Assembly (NCBI RefSeq): GCF_019399895.1
Contig: NC_091871.1
Span: 186,001-250,000 of the forward strand
Direction of reading: 5' to 3'
DNA from: Cardiocondyla obscurior
Lineage: Eukaryota > Arthropoda > Insecta > Hymenoptera > Formicidae
DNA: 64,000 bases
This document shows, in pieces, positions 1 through 11,461 of the stretch (positions are counted from its first letter, which is position 1; each line of letters starts with the position of its first letter). The notes beneath the pieces are model-generated. The model made no database searches, was not told the DNA's origin, and was given only the letters and a program-made list of their open reading frames with translations. The translations under genes were made by a program, and so were the position numbers.

Positions 1-935
1 TTGTGTAAAATATATATGTATAGGTATTTGTATAAGTGTAATATATATTATATATACGTACCATAAATCGCTTTTGTTAATTTTGTATCGTATAACGATA
101 TTTTCGCTTCTTCGCGACCCCACCAGGTAATTTCGGCTGTAAATGCATCGCTCAGACTCTCCTTTAGGCATAAATTTACTGCTTCTTTTAAATTAAAGCC
201 TCCAATATAATGGAAATAGTTGACCTAAATAAAATAAAACGCATACATAATTAAATTAATATAGAAACATGCATACCATATATTTAAAGGAAAAAAGTGT
301 CGGAATAATATTTTTCTATTTACTTACAACTGTTGCATAAGTATCATTGTCTGCATCCTCAAATGTATCCATTTCTTCTTTTGAAGATATTGGAAAAATA
401 TCCGGCTTGGAGGATGTCGTAGCGCGGCTGATTTGCACACATTTTAAAATATTAGAAATTATTTTATGTTGGGACTCCATTATAGCAGTCAATTTCCTAC
501 AAAAAAAATATAGACAGAAATTGATTTCAGAAACATTCTTTAAAGCAGGAAATAAAAGTTATAATACTCACTTAAGTTCCGTTTCCACACGCTCTAAACG
601 GTTGTTTATTTCTCTGCACATAAAAAATAATTATTTTATAAAAGATATATTTGCATATGTATGTGAGGGTATGTTTGTGTTTATAGTGAATATACGCACA
701 AATTATTTTGCTGCTGTGGAATTTTTTTTGTAATTCTTGATTCGTTTTCTGGAATTTGCTGTTGTTGTTGATGTCCGACGAATGCCTCATGTTGAACGTT
801 CTAATTCATTCTGTGTGTAGCTCGATTCTGCAACTCAAAATATACATTATTGTTATTATGTACTTCTTCGTTCTGATTAGTTCGTGTTTTATTGTTAGTA
901 TTGTTAGAGATTTCGTGTAATAAATCTATTGATTG

Positions 936-3530
936 TGTTACGTCAGAGGTAGGAAATTTTAAATGGGTTCATTCACCGTTACTCGGATGCTTAGGAAAAA
1001 GGCACAAGAGTAGGTAAAGAGGAGGAAATGGGTTGGAGAGCGACGTAACAGCCGATCCTTGCGTGGCGCGTATTTAAAGGGCCACGCGTAAACGCACTAG
1101 GAATGGGTTCGAGTCGGTTGAGTGCGTAATATTTGTTCTTTTAGGAAAGAAACTTAATTCTTATTCCCTGGGATAGAACCAGAGGTGGTTTTCGCAACAC
1201 GGGTACCAGGGTTAAAAATAAATAACTGATTCAAATGATGAAATGCGTAATTTTAATCTTAATTAAAATACAAATTTTGAATAGAAAAATAGATTTAATG
1301 AATTTAAAGTGATTATGAGATAAAAAGAAAAAGGAAGAGGGCTTAATAAAAGATATAATTTGAACATTTTAAAGATATATTTATAAAAATAAAGAATGGA
1401 AGAAAATGAATTATGAATTAAATAATTAAAAAACTAACAATAATAATAGCAATAGATAATCATTATTCTAAATTAATTTCTATAATTTCGGTTATCCGGG
1501 CCGTCGACCTCGGGAACACCCTGTCGATCAACCTGATCGGAGCCAGGAAGGGATATTCTACTCCAGGATAGTAGATGAGGATATTATGGTCAGGAGTCGC
1601 CCTTCTGGCTTCCCTCCTGATCTCCTCGGGATCGAAGGAATCAGGGCCTATTGTATAGGCCCTTTCGGGGACGGGATCCGTCCACGGAGTGCAGGTGCTC
1701 CGGAGGAGTTCGAGGAGAGGATCTACGACCTCACTCTGTTCCTCTTGCTCCTCCACGAACTCTACGCTCGGGACGGGGGAAGGGGAACGTTCCGGGCTGT
1801 CAGGCTCATGCCAAGAGACGGTCTCGTCTTCAGCAAAAGAGTCGACCTCCTCGGGTTCCCCAGGGTAAGGAGTCGGTGAGCGGACGGGAGAGGAGCATGC
1901 CTGAGGAGCAACTCCAGGAGAAGGTGTGGACGAGTTCAAAGAAACGTCCGGAGTATAGGAAGGAGTTGTGGGGCGGAACAGCTCCGGCTCAGGTTGAGGG
2001 GGCGAGGTCGATCTCGGACGCGACGGCGATGGTGTTCGCCCCGGAGTATTCTCCTCCGTTTCTAAGTCTTCATGGTTAATCGGCGAATTGGGAGGTACAG
2101 AAGGCAGAGGAGACCATGAACGCTCTGTTTTCGCTCTCGGAGGTTCAGGTGTGAGCTCCCTTGGTGCTGCCGCGAATAAGAATTGGATGAAGAAGCTTCT
2201 GACCAATTCTCTTAACTCGCGGACCTTGCGATTTCTCCGGGCGCGGCTTTTCTTTATTGACCGAAGGTTCCTTGATTCCACTAAAAGGTGTTGATTTGAT
2301 TTTTAATTTAACAAAATGATTCCTGTGGGAGAAATGTCAGGGCAACACGCCGCATCACTCCTTCCGGATCCCCCTTTACGCCACCTCAAAGATTCTTTCG
2401 GTTCCTCTGACAGGATGGACCCTTACTCGAGCTAAGGTTTCGATAGTCACCATTTACTGGCGGCATATCGCAACCCCTGACACGAGGAGGCCCATTAACC
2501 AAGTCGAGTTACCGGAGAATTCGAGGGACTTTTGAGAGATGCCTATTTCGGAGAACGCAAACGGCACCCTGGCAAAACCCGCGTCATTCATTTTCAAATA
2601 TATGAATTTTAAAATCTTAGTGGAACCATTTCAAACGGCCGGAAGTGAGAAGGTAGAATAAATGATAAAACTTACTTTTTGCTGTCTTCGGTTGCTTCTT
2701 GGACGAGTCCCTTGCAACTTCTTTATTAATCTTGGTTCGGCACAAGTCACACACAATATCAATGGTATAAACGAGATGAAATTCAGAGACTGAATGAGAG
2801 CGAGTCCCGCAGGAACACGCGGTTTAATAACCTCGGAAAAGGGGTGGGCTAGCGCCGGATTTCCATTTTTGGAAAAGTCAGTGCTCTGATTTGGCGGCCA
2901 TGTCCCTCCACTTTTCCTTTTCTTAATTATTGGTCCTTCGATCTTATTCCTTCTCTGATTTGCTTAAGCTCTAGTTTTCGTCCTTAGCTTTTTTAATTAG
3001 TGGTGTGGAGTTCCCGATATCTATTGGCTCGAGAGAAGAAACTTGGTTGTACGAAACTCCGCCCGCATGGCTTCCCCTTCCAACCTTCCAGAATATTGTC
3101 ATTAATAGTCGGGGAAAAATTCTTAAGGACCCCCCTTTTCGTCATCACCGGGTCGCGTTTGTTTATGGGATCCGATCGCGTGTCATATTCTTATGACTGT
3201 GGAGCTTTCACCCTCTTTATTTACGTTTCGTAGTCGCGGTCTCAAGTGCTTCACTTATCGCCAGATATTTGATATCGATTCCAAATTGTTTTAGGTTCCT
3301 TTTAATATTCTTTAAAGAGTCTTCTGTTTATATTTCCCGTTGGTATCTATGCTGTGATTGTTCTAAGTTTCATTTAGGCATCCGGCGATAAGAGTTTCAG
3401 AGTGTAAATTATTTTCTTCTGAAAGCTTGGAAGTTCTCTCTCGTCACCAAATAGTCACGGTTTACTCCCTTTATCTAATTTATTGACCGCGTGTCGGAAA
3501 AAAGGAGATGTGGAGTCCGAGGACGTAACA
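936..3530 (-). mobile_element. TGTTACG-family element, copy A (2.6 kb)
   Basis: On the minus strand the element starts TGTTACGTC and ends GACGTAACA, so it has a 9-bp inverted terminus in TG...CA form. It is flanked by the 4-bp duplication ATTG (932-935 and 3531-3534). A second full copy lies at 52954-55661 in the opposite orientation and a fragment at about 47690-48036. Between the ends are a promoter-like region, a short leader exon, an intron and one ORF. No long terminal direct repeat was seen inside the element. It could be a very long solo LTR with its own gene, or a DNA transposon with 4-bp TSD; the sequence alone does not decide. Confidence 0.8.
1463..2280 (-). CDS. Uncharacterised basic/proline-rich protein of TGTTACG element (copy A)
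   Basis: The main exon encodes about 272 residues. I do not recognise the family. The N-terminus is strongly basic (KKSRARRNRK), followed by LRELV and a hydrophobic FFIQFLFAAAP stretch, then about 100 residues rich in Pro, Ser and Glu, and a conserved C-terminus with CTPWTDPVPE, YYPGVEYPFLAP and VFPRSTAR. There is no ATG at the start: the frame begins TG GAA TC directly after a TTTTAG acceptor at 2281-2282. A GTAAGT donor at 2675 follows an A, so splicing across 2675-2281 would create an ATG at the junction. Copy B has the same arrangement. The C-terminal third is very similar between copies, which suggests selection on protein. Role unknown; basic N-terminus may bind nucleic acid (inference). 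Confidence 0.6.
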
Positions 3531-3539
3531 ATTGTGTGG

Positions 3540-3915
3540 GGATGTGCAAGTGAGTGTGAGGTGGTATGTATTGTGTATATTGTAAATTGTTGGGTTGTGC
3601 ACTTGTTAAACTGTTAGGTTGTGTGTATTGTAAACTGTAGGATTGTGCACTTGTTAAATTGTTGGATTGTGTGTATGGTAAACTGGTGGATTGTGTATTT
3701 GTTAAAGTGTTGGATTGTGTATTTGTTAAAGTGTTGGATTGTGTATTTGTTAAAGTATTGGATTGTGTATTTGTTAAAGTGTTGGATTGTGTATATGGTA
3801 AACTATTGGATTGTGTGTATGGTAAACTGGTGGATTGTGTATTTGTTAAACTGTTGGAATGTGTATTTGTTAATGTGTTAGTTTGTGTATTTGTTAAAGT
3901 GTTGAGTTGTGTGGT
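3540..3915 (-). repeat. 24-bp coding minisatellite
   Basis: About 15 imperfect copies of a 24-bp unit (on plus strand of the type TTGTTAAAGTGTTGGATTGTGTAT) run through the first exon of the DUF4806-like gene. Read on the minus strand each unit gives eight residues such as TQSNTLTN or TQSNSLPY. The period is a multiple of three, so copy number can change without breaking the frame. Confidence 0.8.
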
Positions 3916-4370
3916 GTGTGATGAAATATTATTATTTGCAGAAAGAAGTGATTTTATTTCCTGGACGTCATTTGCTACTGTGCCACTGATGGTGCGCTGC
4001 GTGCTTGCATTCTGCTTTTTCTTCTTTGTCACGGTCACGAGAGCTTCATCCGAGGAAGTAGTTTCGTATCGTGACGGCTTGTTAATGACACGTTTTGGTC
4101 GCTCATCCATCTGTAAGTAAAATAATGTGTATTGTTTAACTCTCAATTTCTAGTTTACACACAATTAATAATATGTGATATTAACTGTTGTCTTATTTTC
4201 CAAAAATAATAGTTAATATAATATATAAAGTAATTACTTTTCTCATGAATTAATCGTCCATCAAACAATATTAAATGAGATTATCTCGTTACGTTAATGA
4301 ACAAAATATTTCATATAATAGATAGAAGATGAGTTTTGCGCGCGCAAATTTCTCTCATTTTCAGACATAA

Positions 4371-4522
4371 CCCAGCAAACACAATGCAACGTACATGTTA
4401 ATTAGTTATACCTTCCTACTCAATAACGTAACTATTATAAAACACATGTGTTTTATAACGGTTACGTTATTGAGTAGGAAATTACAACTAATTAACATGT
4501 ACGTTGCATTGTGTTTGCTGGG
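4371..4522. repeat. 152-bp palindromic MITE (CCCAGCAAAC ends)
   Basis: Near-perfect inverted repeat: CCCAGCAAACACAATGCAAC at the left end is matched by its reverse complement at the right end, and the arms run almost to the centre at about 4452 (ACACATGTGT). There is no coding capacity. It has the form of a hairpin MITE. It lies between the DUF4806-like gene and the CACTA-like transposase; I cannot tell whether its ends match that transposon, since no matching full-length termini were found. Confidence 0.8.
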
Positions 4523-5105
4523 AACCTTATTTCTCTAACAGATGACCTGTGTACCGGTTTTCGCGAAATTAATGATTAAATATTAATAACTGAAAAATAC
4601 TAGAAAGTTACCTCCATGTTTTTTGACATTATATATCGCTCGTTTAGAATTAATTCTTCGCCACGTGTTTGCCTCTGCTACGGTCAGCTACGGTTTAATT
4701 CAAAAGAATCCAGATTCCAGACTAAACACGTGCTAAACTTGGAATAGAACTGCAATTTATTGCACTTGAGGTTTGTTCTCTGTACTTCTGTAGCTGCATT
4801 AGTAATCTTAGTTATTTCTTTCTTTCTAATGTGTAGAGAAAGAGATAACCTGTGAACTAATGCAGGCAGTTCAGCTACAAAGAACAAACTAGCTGTACTA
4901 GTCTGCACTTTTTCAGCGCTACTTACGCAAGTTTTGGCGCCCGTTTCGGTCTTTCTGAGTTCAACCGTCGCCAAGGCAAGGTTAACAAAGAAGTCCTGTA
5001 ACCATTCGCAGCAAGTACTATACGAAATCTATCGAGTTGATTTTCAGTATCTGTGAGATCAGATTATAACATTATTTATTAATAGTCTATAACAAGCACA
5101 TCAAT

Positions 5106-7226
5106 ATGAATAGAAATATTAAAACGTCAATTTTGCGGAAAGTGGTACATCGATTATCTGTTAGGCAGAGAAGTAGAGTTATGGCAGAAATTAGAAGAAA
5201 TTTGCGTACACAAAATAATTGTAACAATATTAGTGTCGTTAATAATTGCGTTAATGTTACACACACCGGAACTAACAATAGTTTTGATCCATCAACATTA
5301 AATATTTCATTAGATATTCCTGAGATCCGGAATGACGTTGAGGTAGAAGATTGTAATACATCTGATTCTTCATCAAGTCATGTTTCTGAGAGGAATGATG
5401 ACTTCTCATTATTTTTTGAATGTTCGAATGAAGTTCCTTTCAGTGAACGCTTAGCGTCTTGTTTCATAGATAACAATATAACTCACGTTCAAGGTAATAA
5501 CATTTTGGCTCTTCTAAGAACTCATTCTTGCTTATCTAGCTTACCAAAAGATGTTAGAACACTTCTCGGTACCCCAAGAAATCGTGCCATAATTTCTTTT
5601 GTAGAACCAGGAGAATATCTACATTTTGATATAGAAAGTAAACTCATTGAAAGTCTTTTAAATTATTCAATAGAAACGGTTTCACATTTAGAATTAGATT
5701 TCAATACAGATGGTTGTAATTTAGACAAAACGAGTACAATTCATATCTGGCCTATCCAAGCCAGAATTGTAAATTTACAGCACATAAAACCAATAGTTTT
5801 AGGGATTTATAAAGGTGCTCAAAAACCAGGTAATGCTAAAATGTTTTTTGAAAAATTTGTTAGGGATATCAGAACAATTATATCCAATGGAGGAATAACT
5901 TTTCGTAATAAAAAAGTGGAAATTCGTTTGAGATGTTTTATAGCTGATGCACCTGCTCGTGCTTTTATTTTAAATCATCGTGGTCATATGTCGAGTAAAC
6001 CATGTTCTAAATGTAAAGTTTCCGGTACATATGTTGAAGGTCGTAGTATTTTTAATGGAATCAATCATTCTCTTCGAACGGACGAAGAATATCTCACGCG
6101 TGTAGATGATGATCATCATAAAGAAGGTGAAAGCCCATTATCGTTGCTTCCGATAAGAATGGTTACACAAGTTCCATTTGAATATATGCATTTGGTATGT
6201 TTAGGTGTAGTAAAAAAGCTTTTATCTGCATGGGTGTGTGGAAATTATTCACGGATATCTAAGTTGTCAGGGAGAACTTTATCCATTATTAATGCAAGGT
6301 TAAATGTACTCGCAAAATATTGTCCCTTAGATTTTGTTAGACGTCCTAGGTCTCTTTCTAACTTTTCTAAATTTAAAGCCACTGAATTTCGACAATTTTT
6401 ATTGTACACTGGGCCAGTCGTTCTGTACGGTTTGTTACATGAAGAGTTGTACAAGCACTTTTTATTTTTGCACGCTGCATTCAGAGCTCTGGTTTTAAAA
6501 TCACCATCGGCCCAACATCTCACTTTCGCAGAGCTTGCGTTGCAAAAATTTGTTCTTCGTAGTGCTAATCTCTATAGTCTCACTTTTATTACGTATAATG
6601 TTCACGGTCTTCTCCACATCACCGATGATGTTAGACGTTTTGGAAATGTAGATTCATTTTCTGCATTTCCTTATGAAAATAATATGTCTATTTTTAAAAA
6701 ATTCTGTCGAAAACCGGGCTTACCGTTGCAACAATTCTACAATAGAATGGTAGAGATTCAAAAACACGGAACCAATATGAGTAACATAAATAATAAATCT
6801 TTGTCTATTCACACATATTTAATGCATAATAATGATACCAATTGTCTTCGATATCGTCGCATTAATTTTAATAACATATCGCTAGGAATAGATACACGGA
6901 ACAAATGTTGCATTTTATATGATGACTCAATCTGCATAATTAAGGACATTTCGATGCGCAATAATTCTTATAAATTAACTGTCCAACAATATTTAGATGT
7001 TGAAGATTTTTATGATGTCGGTTTAAAATCCTCGGTCTTTCAATTCTATAAATGTACTAACTTAAGTAATCAAACATTTAACGTTTCTTTAAACGACATT
7101 CGAGCAAAGTGTTATAGGATGCCCTTTTGGAGTCGTACATCCATGGACGATAGCGATACTGAGGAAAACGATCGATCACCAACAATATTTATTGTCGCTG
7201 TAATAATTCACAGTGAATCAACGTAG
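5106..7226 (+). CDS. CACTA/EnSpm-like (CMC) transposase
   Basis: A single open frame of 706 codons from ATG 5106 to TAG. The first 130 residues are basic then acidic/Ser-rich. The middle has the order seen in tnp2/Transposase_21-type proteins: a stretch with GIYKGAQKPGNAK, then FIADAPARAF, then a zinc-like knuckle CSKCKVSG after HRGHMSS, and later PFEYMHLVCLGVVKKLL. Near residue 500 is the FITYNVHGLLHITDD segment, typical of the same insect transposase group. I assign it to the CACTA-related superfamily from these patterns; exact family is from memory and not proven. The frame is uninterrupted, so it may be recent. TIRs were not identified. Confidence 0.6.
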   Translation: MNRNIKTSILRKVVHRLSVRQRSRVMAEIRRNLRTQNNCNNISVVNNCVNVTHTGTNNSFDPSTLNISLDIPEIRNDVEVEDCNTSDSSSSHVSERNDDFSLFFECSNEVPFSERLASCFIDNNITHVQGNNILALLRTHSCLSSLPKDVRTLLGTPRNRAIISFVEPGEYLHFDIESKLIESLLNYSIETVSHLELDFNTDGCNLDKTSTIHIWPIQARIVNLQHIKPIVLGIYKGAQKPGNAKMFFEKFVRDIRTIISNGGITFRNKKVEIRLRCFIADAPARAFILNHRGHMSSKPCSKCKVSGTYVEGRSIFNGINHSLRTDEEYLTRVDDDHHKEGESPLSLLPIRMVTQVPFEYMHLVCLGVVKKLLSAWVCGNYSRISKLSGRTLSIINARLNVLAKYCPLDFVRRPRSLSNFSKFKATEFRQFLLYTGPVVLYGLLHEELYKHFLFLHAAFRALVLKSPSAQHLTFAELALQKFVLRSANLYSLTFITYNVHGLLHITDDVRRFGNVDSFSAFPYENNMSIFKKFCRKPGLPLQQFYNRMVEIQKHGTNMSNINNKSLSIHTYLMHNNDTNCLRYRRINFNNISLGIDTRNKCCILYDDSICIIKDISMRNNSYKLTVQQYLDVEDFYDVGLKSSVFQFYKCTNLSNQTFNVSLNDIRAKCYRMPFWSRTSMDDSDTEENDRSPTIFIVAVIIHSEST

Positions 7227-8580
7227 TTGTCTTCTCGACTTGATGGTAAGTTTTCCCGACTTATTAGTAGGAGGTTTAATATTCAACAAAAAACTTTAAC
7301 GTTTTGTTTAAGTGCGTTATAAATATTATATTTAGAAGCTGGAAACTTACCATTTAAATTGTAACTTTTCAGATGCAACGTACCGCAATCTACATTTCGA
7401 GAGACCACAACGTTCAGAGTTTCAGCGCCAGATGCAAATCACTTTCAAAACGGCGAAAGAGCGGCACAGACATCGGCAGCGTAACCATCAGCGGAGACCA
7501 GCGGAGACCAGCGATCGGCCGAGCAACCCAGCGAGACTTATGGAATGACGACCATGCCGAATCAGAAGAAGATAAAGAACAAGAAATACAAAATTATTTA
7601 TAGATTATAAATTAAGGTATGTTACGTATATATAAACCTTACGTTTAACGCCTTACCTGAAATATGTATATAAAAATGTAAAAATATTTTTATTTACAGA
7701 CACATTAACACTAAGGACGATCGGCGCGGGAATATTTAAACAATAATGAACTACGAGGAAAAACCATTCGCAGGATTGTGCCAGGATTCACGGGAACAAC
7801 GAGGGACCTTCCAAATTATTTTTTTCAGTTTTTATAGATAGTTTGAATTGGATCAAAGTCATATTTATAATTAACCTACTAGTTACAGCGATAACAACGG
7901 AATTAACTGGCGATTAATTCCGTTGTAATTAGCGTGTTGTTTGGTTAATTATACTGTTGACTTTGACCCGATTCGAACCTTCTACAGAAAAGTTAATTAT
8001 CTGTTTCAGCATACTTGGATTTACCGGGACAATGTGCACAACGTTCCACATTCTAGGAACGAAGCATTGGAGAGGTTCTCCAATTAAAAACAAACGGCAC
8101 TTTTCAGTGCCTATTTTTAACGATTTGGCGGTTGAAATCTTTAAGGACGCGATATCTATTTGCAACTTGTTTAAAATTGATTATTTATACATATATATAT
8201 AAACTTTGAAACAAAACAAAGTTTTAAAATTGACTTTCATTTATTTTGTATTTAATTTGTAATATAATTATATTGTTTTGTCTGCACAGGTATAATACAC
8301 TCACCTCTGCGGTGGAAGGATGCCATGTCTACACGAAACCATGCAACTTTTAATATAAAATATAAAATTTAATGAAACATATATAATATTTTATGCGTAT
8401 ATGTAATGTTAATTATATACTTAATTCTTAATTGTAATTTTGTAATTATACTTACCGTTATTATTTTATATATTATATGTATAATGTACATACAAATGTA
8501 CATTTATAATAAAATTAATTCTATTGAAATAAGTAATCTCAAATGCAAGCATACATTTTTGCCATCAAATTACCATTGAA
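7227..8580. other. 3' flank of CACTA-like gene; short exon candidate, AT-rich
   Basis: A GTAAGT donor at about 7245 and a CTTTTCAG acceptor just before 7373 may mark an intron in the 3' part of the transposase gene; the following frame (7373-7603) gives 76 residues ending in an acidic tail and is not recognisable. At 7885-7950 there is a short imperfect hairpin around GGAATTAACTGGCGATTAATTCC. From 8200 to 8580 I see only AT-rich sequence. Confidence 0.3.
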
Positions 8581-8584
8581 ACTT

Positions 8585-9010
8585 TAGCGCCAAGACTTGC
8601 TCGCTGCTTGACATCAATTTGTCGCGGGCTTTTGTCGTCAAAACTTGCTCGATATTTGACGACAATTTGCCGTTGGGATTTTGGCGCCAAGATTTGCTCG
8701 CTGCTTGGCGTCAATTTGCATCATGTCTTTGTCGGTAAGATTGCGAGCTATTTGGTACCAATTTGCCGTGCCGCTTTTTCGCCAATACTTGCGAACTGTT
8801 TGGTACCAATTTGCATGGCGTTTTTATCGTCAAAACTTGCGAGCTGTTTGACGCAAATTATACATAAAACTTTACTACATATTTGCTTTCATTTTAACGT
8901 CAATAATATGCGCATGTTTTGCTGCATATTTGGTAACAATTTGTCAACAACGTTTCTTAAGACAAACTTTTGTTACATAATTGCTCCCTTTTTGCCGCCA
9001 AAAATTGTAG
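8585..9010. repeat. 48-49-bp degenerate tandem array
   Basis: About eight units of 48-49 bp, each with a core like AACTTGCTCGCTGTTTGG followed by a CAATTTGC block. Cores lie at about 8594, 8642, 8691, 8739, 8787 and 8835, then decay towards 9010. A plus-strand frame stays open through it (8608-9021) only because the repeat lacks stops; it is not a convincing gene. Confidence 0.7.
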
Positions 9011-9670
9011 CAAGTACGTAGCATTATTTGCTCGAACAGATATTGCTATCTGGGTATATACAGGGTGTCCCAGTTGATATAAAAAAGTTCTTAGCTGTAG
9101 GTTGGGCTTCGAAAAATAAGTAGAAAAGTCCTATACGGTTTTGTAAGTTAGGCGTAAATAACCGAGAAAATAACATGTAAAGATTTGACGCCCCCGTGCG
9201 AGTGAACGCGCCGCTGAAAGCTACCGAGACGAGAAGTACGGCCCATCCCACGACTTTACAAAAATCATTGATTGGGCGGTTCGGTTCTTAGGCGAGTCGG
9301 AGGACGGTGCGCGGGTAAGGGAAGCGACGACGCATGGTGAGGGAAGAGGTTTGGCCGTCCGAAATCACAGCTTACGCTATTATCGCGTTAATGTATATTA
9401 TCTATTCAAGCATCGAGCAATGCGCGAAGGATATTGTAGGGTTTATTTTCTATTCGTGTTCGCGATTATTTACTTGATTTAATGTCTTTATTATTATAAC
9501 TTTAATAGATAAGCAACCTGATGAATAAAGTATTATTTTTTAATTGTTTCGACTATGGAAATTCTATTATTGCGGTATGAAAACGCTATCGTTTCCACAC
9601 CACCTCGCGAGGTAGATAGCTTGGCGCGTTTTTTTAGTGGTGTCCAATAGGCCTAATCCACTGTTAAAAA

Positions 9671-11016
9671 TTAGTGCATTAGCTGCTCAAAATGGTTGCC
9701 CTGTTGTTGAATGCATAATCGTGCTCTTTGAATAATTTGACGAGTAGCGCGATGTGCTACGTTCGGCGTAATTGTATTGAAGGCCGCTATGATGTTTTCG
9801 CGTACCTCTTCTACATTACGATCGCGCACATTCTCCACTCGATTTTTTATGTATCCCCACACAAAATAATCGAGGACGTTAAGATCTGGAGATCTTGCTG
9901 GCCACGAAATTGGACCATTTCGGCCTATCCACCGATCCGGAAAGTGTCGATCCAAGACCAGCGCGACGTATAATGCGGTGGTGCTCCGTCGTGCTGGAAA
10001 ATCATCGTTTGCCGCATTTGTAGGAAGCTCCTCTAACAAAATTGGAAGATGATTTTCCAAAATGCGTATCTTTCCCCATCACGGAGGCAAAAGTACGGAC
10101 CAATCTGCAAATTAATAATACAAATATTTAAAATTTGGTTTTTATTATAATTTTATGTAAAAATACTTACTACTCTATTGCCAATTATTCCTGCCCAGAC
10201 GTTTAACTTCCATCTAATTGAAGGCACACTGACGAACGGCGTGTGGATTTTGATATGCCACATAATGAAATTTTTAGAATTAAAAATTCCATTTTGGAAA
10301 ATGCCTCGTCGCTCCATAAAATATTGTCAGGAAACGTCTCATCTTGACGACATTGAGCTAAAAGACTGTCAACATACATTATTAATTATTATTAATTGAG
10401 AAATTGAAGCATTATAAGTATCACAGTAACAAATGTATACGTTTACATATGCACGCGTTATGTAGCGTATACGCGTTAACGATTCACGATTCTGATAATA
10501 AAACAACGAATTGCCGAATTAGATTCTAATGAGTTTGCGCGTCGATCGTTTTATTCGCTTTTTCATGTATTTTGTCAAAACAATGAGTTTTAAGAAATAA
10601 AAAAATATAAATACCTTGACAAAGATTGCATCGCGTGAAGATGTTGCACCCGTTGGTAGTGAAACGGATGCAATCCATCCTCTCGTATCACGCGGTGCAT
10701 TAATTGTCTTGATACACCCACATTTTCAGCCACGCGCCGCACACTATTCGTCGGATCATTTTAACTCGTTTAGAATTGCTTCCTCACGATTAATGTTCCG
10801 ACGAACACCGCGATCAAATTGCACTAACTGTTGTCTCTGCACACTGACAAAACCCGTATTTCGCGCACGCCGAACGCATCTTAAAATTGTCCCAACCGTT
10901 GGATGGGCTCGGTTGGGAAATCTTTCGCGATAAATACGGGCTGCTTCTAACGCGTTTTCGTGAGCCATCCCGTAACAGATTAACATATCTGTGTACTCAC
11001 TAGCTGTATACCGCAT
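9671..11016 (-). pseudogene. Mariner-like transposase, broken left-arm copy
   Basis: Mirror copy of the right-arm transposase. The first exon region (11016 down to about 10617) opens like the intact copy but has a 2-bp loss after the codons for ILNE (near 10765) that shifts the frame, and a further deletion of about 16 bp near 10635. The middle exon lies at about 10180-10380. The last exon (about 10108-9671) has lost 2 bp near 10030 and more near 9960, so the catalytic region is out of frame. The 3' end through the NHFEQLMH-type C-terminus is preserved. Confidence 0.8.
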
Positions 11017-11461
11017 TTTTCAATATAAAATTGAAAGCACTTAATGTCTCGCAACACGTTCGTACAAAGAAGCACTCGACTGTTAAAAGAAACAACAATT
11101 TAAAATATTGCTTGTGCTGCTTTTGTAACAAGGCGCCTAATATTATAACTAATAATTTTAATACCGGTCGGTAAATACATTCAACTTTTGCGTGTTAATT
11201 CTCATTAACAAAAATTTATTTCGTTTTTTTGTATAATTTTTGTTTAATTTTTTATTTTTTTGAATAAAATTGACCACTCGCAAAAGTTGAATGTATTTAC
11301 CAACCGGTATTAAAATTATTAGTTATAATATTAGGCGCCTTGTTACAAAAGCAGCACAAGCAATATTTATAACTTTAAATTGTTGTTTCTTTTAACAGTC
11401 GAGTGCTTCTTTGTACGAACGTGTTGCGAGACATTAAGTGCTTTCAATTTTATATTGAAAA

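Larger units (their letters stand above)
62..4110 (-). pseudogene. DUF4806-like multi-exon gene, split by a 2.6-kb insertion
   Basis: I read this as one minus-strand gene leaving the window on the left. The first recognised exon starts at ATG 4110 (after a CTTACAG acceptor) and reads a basic N-terminus, then an 8-residue repeat (TQSNTLTN type). At 3531 it is cut by the TGTTACG element; removing that element and one ATTG copy restores the frame at 931. The frame then breaks near 795. Further exons fit GT-AG rules: about 790-696, 613-572, 496-328 and 224-62, with phases that agree. The middle exons look coiled-coil (ERVETELKKL). The exon 224-62 has the pattern IGGFNLKEAV...LTKAIYG, which resembles the C-terminal DUF4806 domain common in ant transposon-associated proteins. 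The family assignment is from memory; the exon structure is read from the sequence. Function is unknown. It lies head to head with the CACTA-like transposase and may be that element's second gene. Confidence 0.55.

Noticed and set aside
3621..4120. Plus-strand frames with repeated VYLLKCWIV or CVFVKVLD
   Set aside because: They are the antisense of the 24-bp coding repeat of the DUF4806-like gene.
8608..9021. Open frame of 137 codons over the 48-bp array
   Set aside because: It exists because the tandem unit lacks stops; no domain, and the period is not kept in frame.
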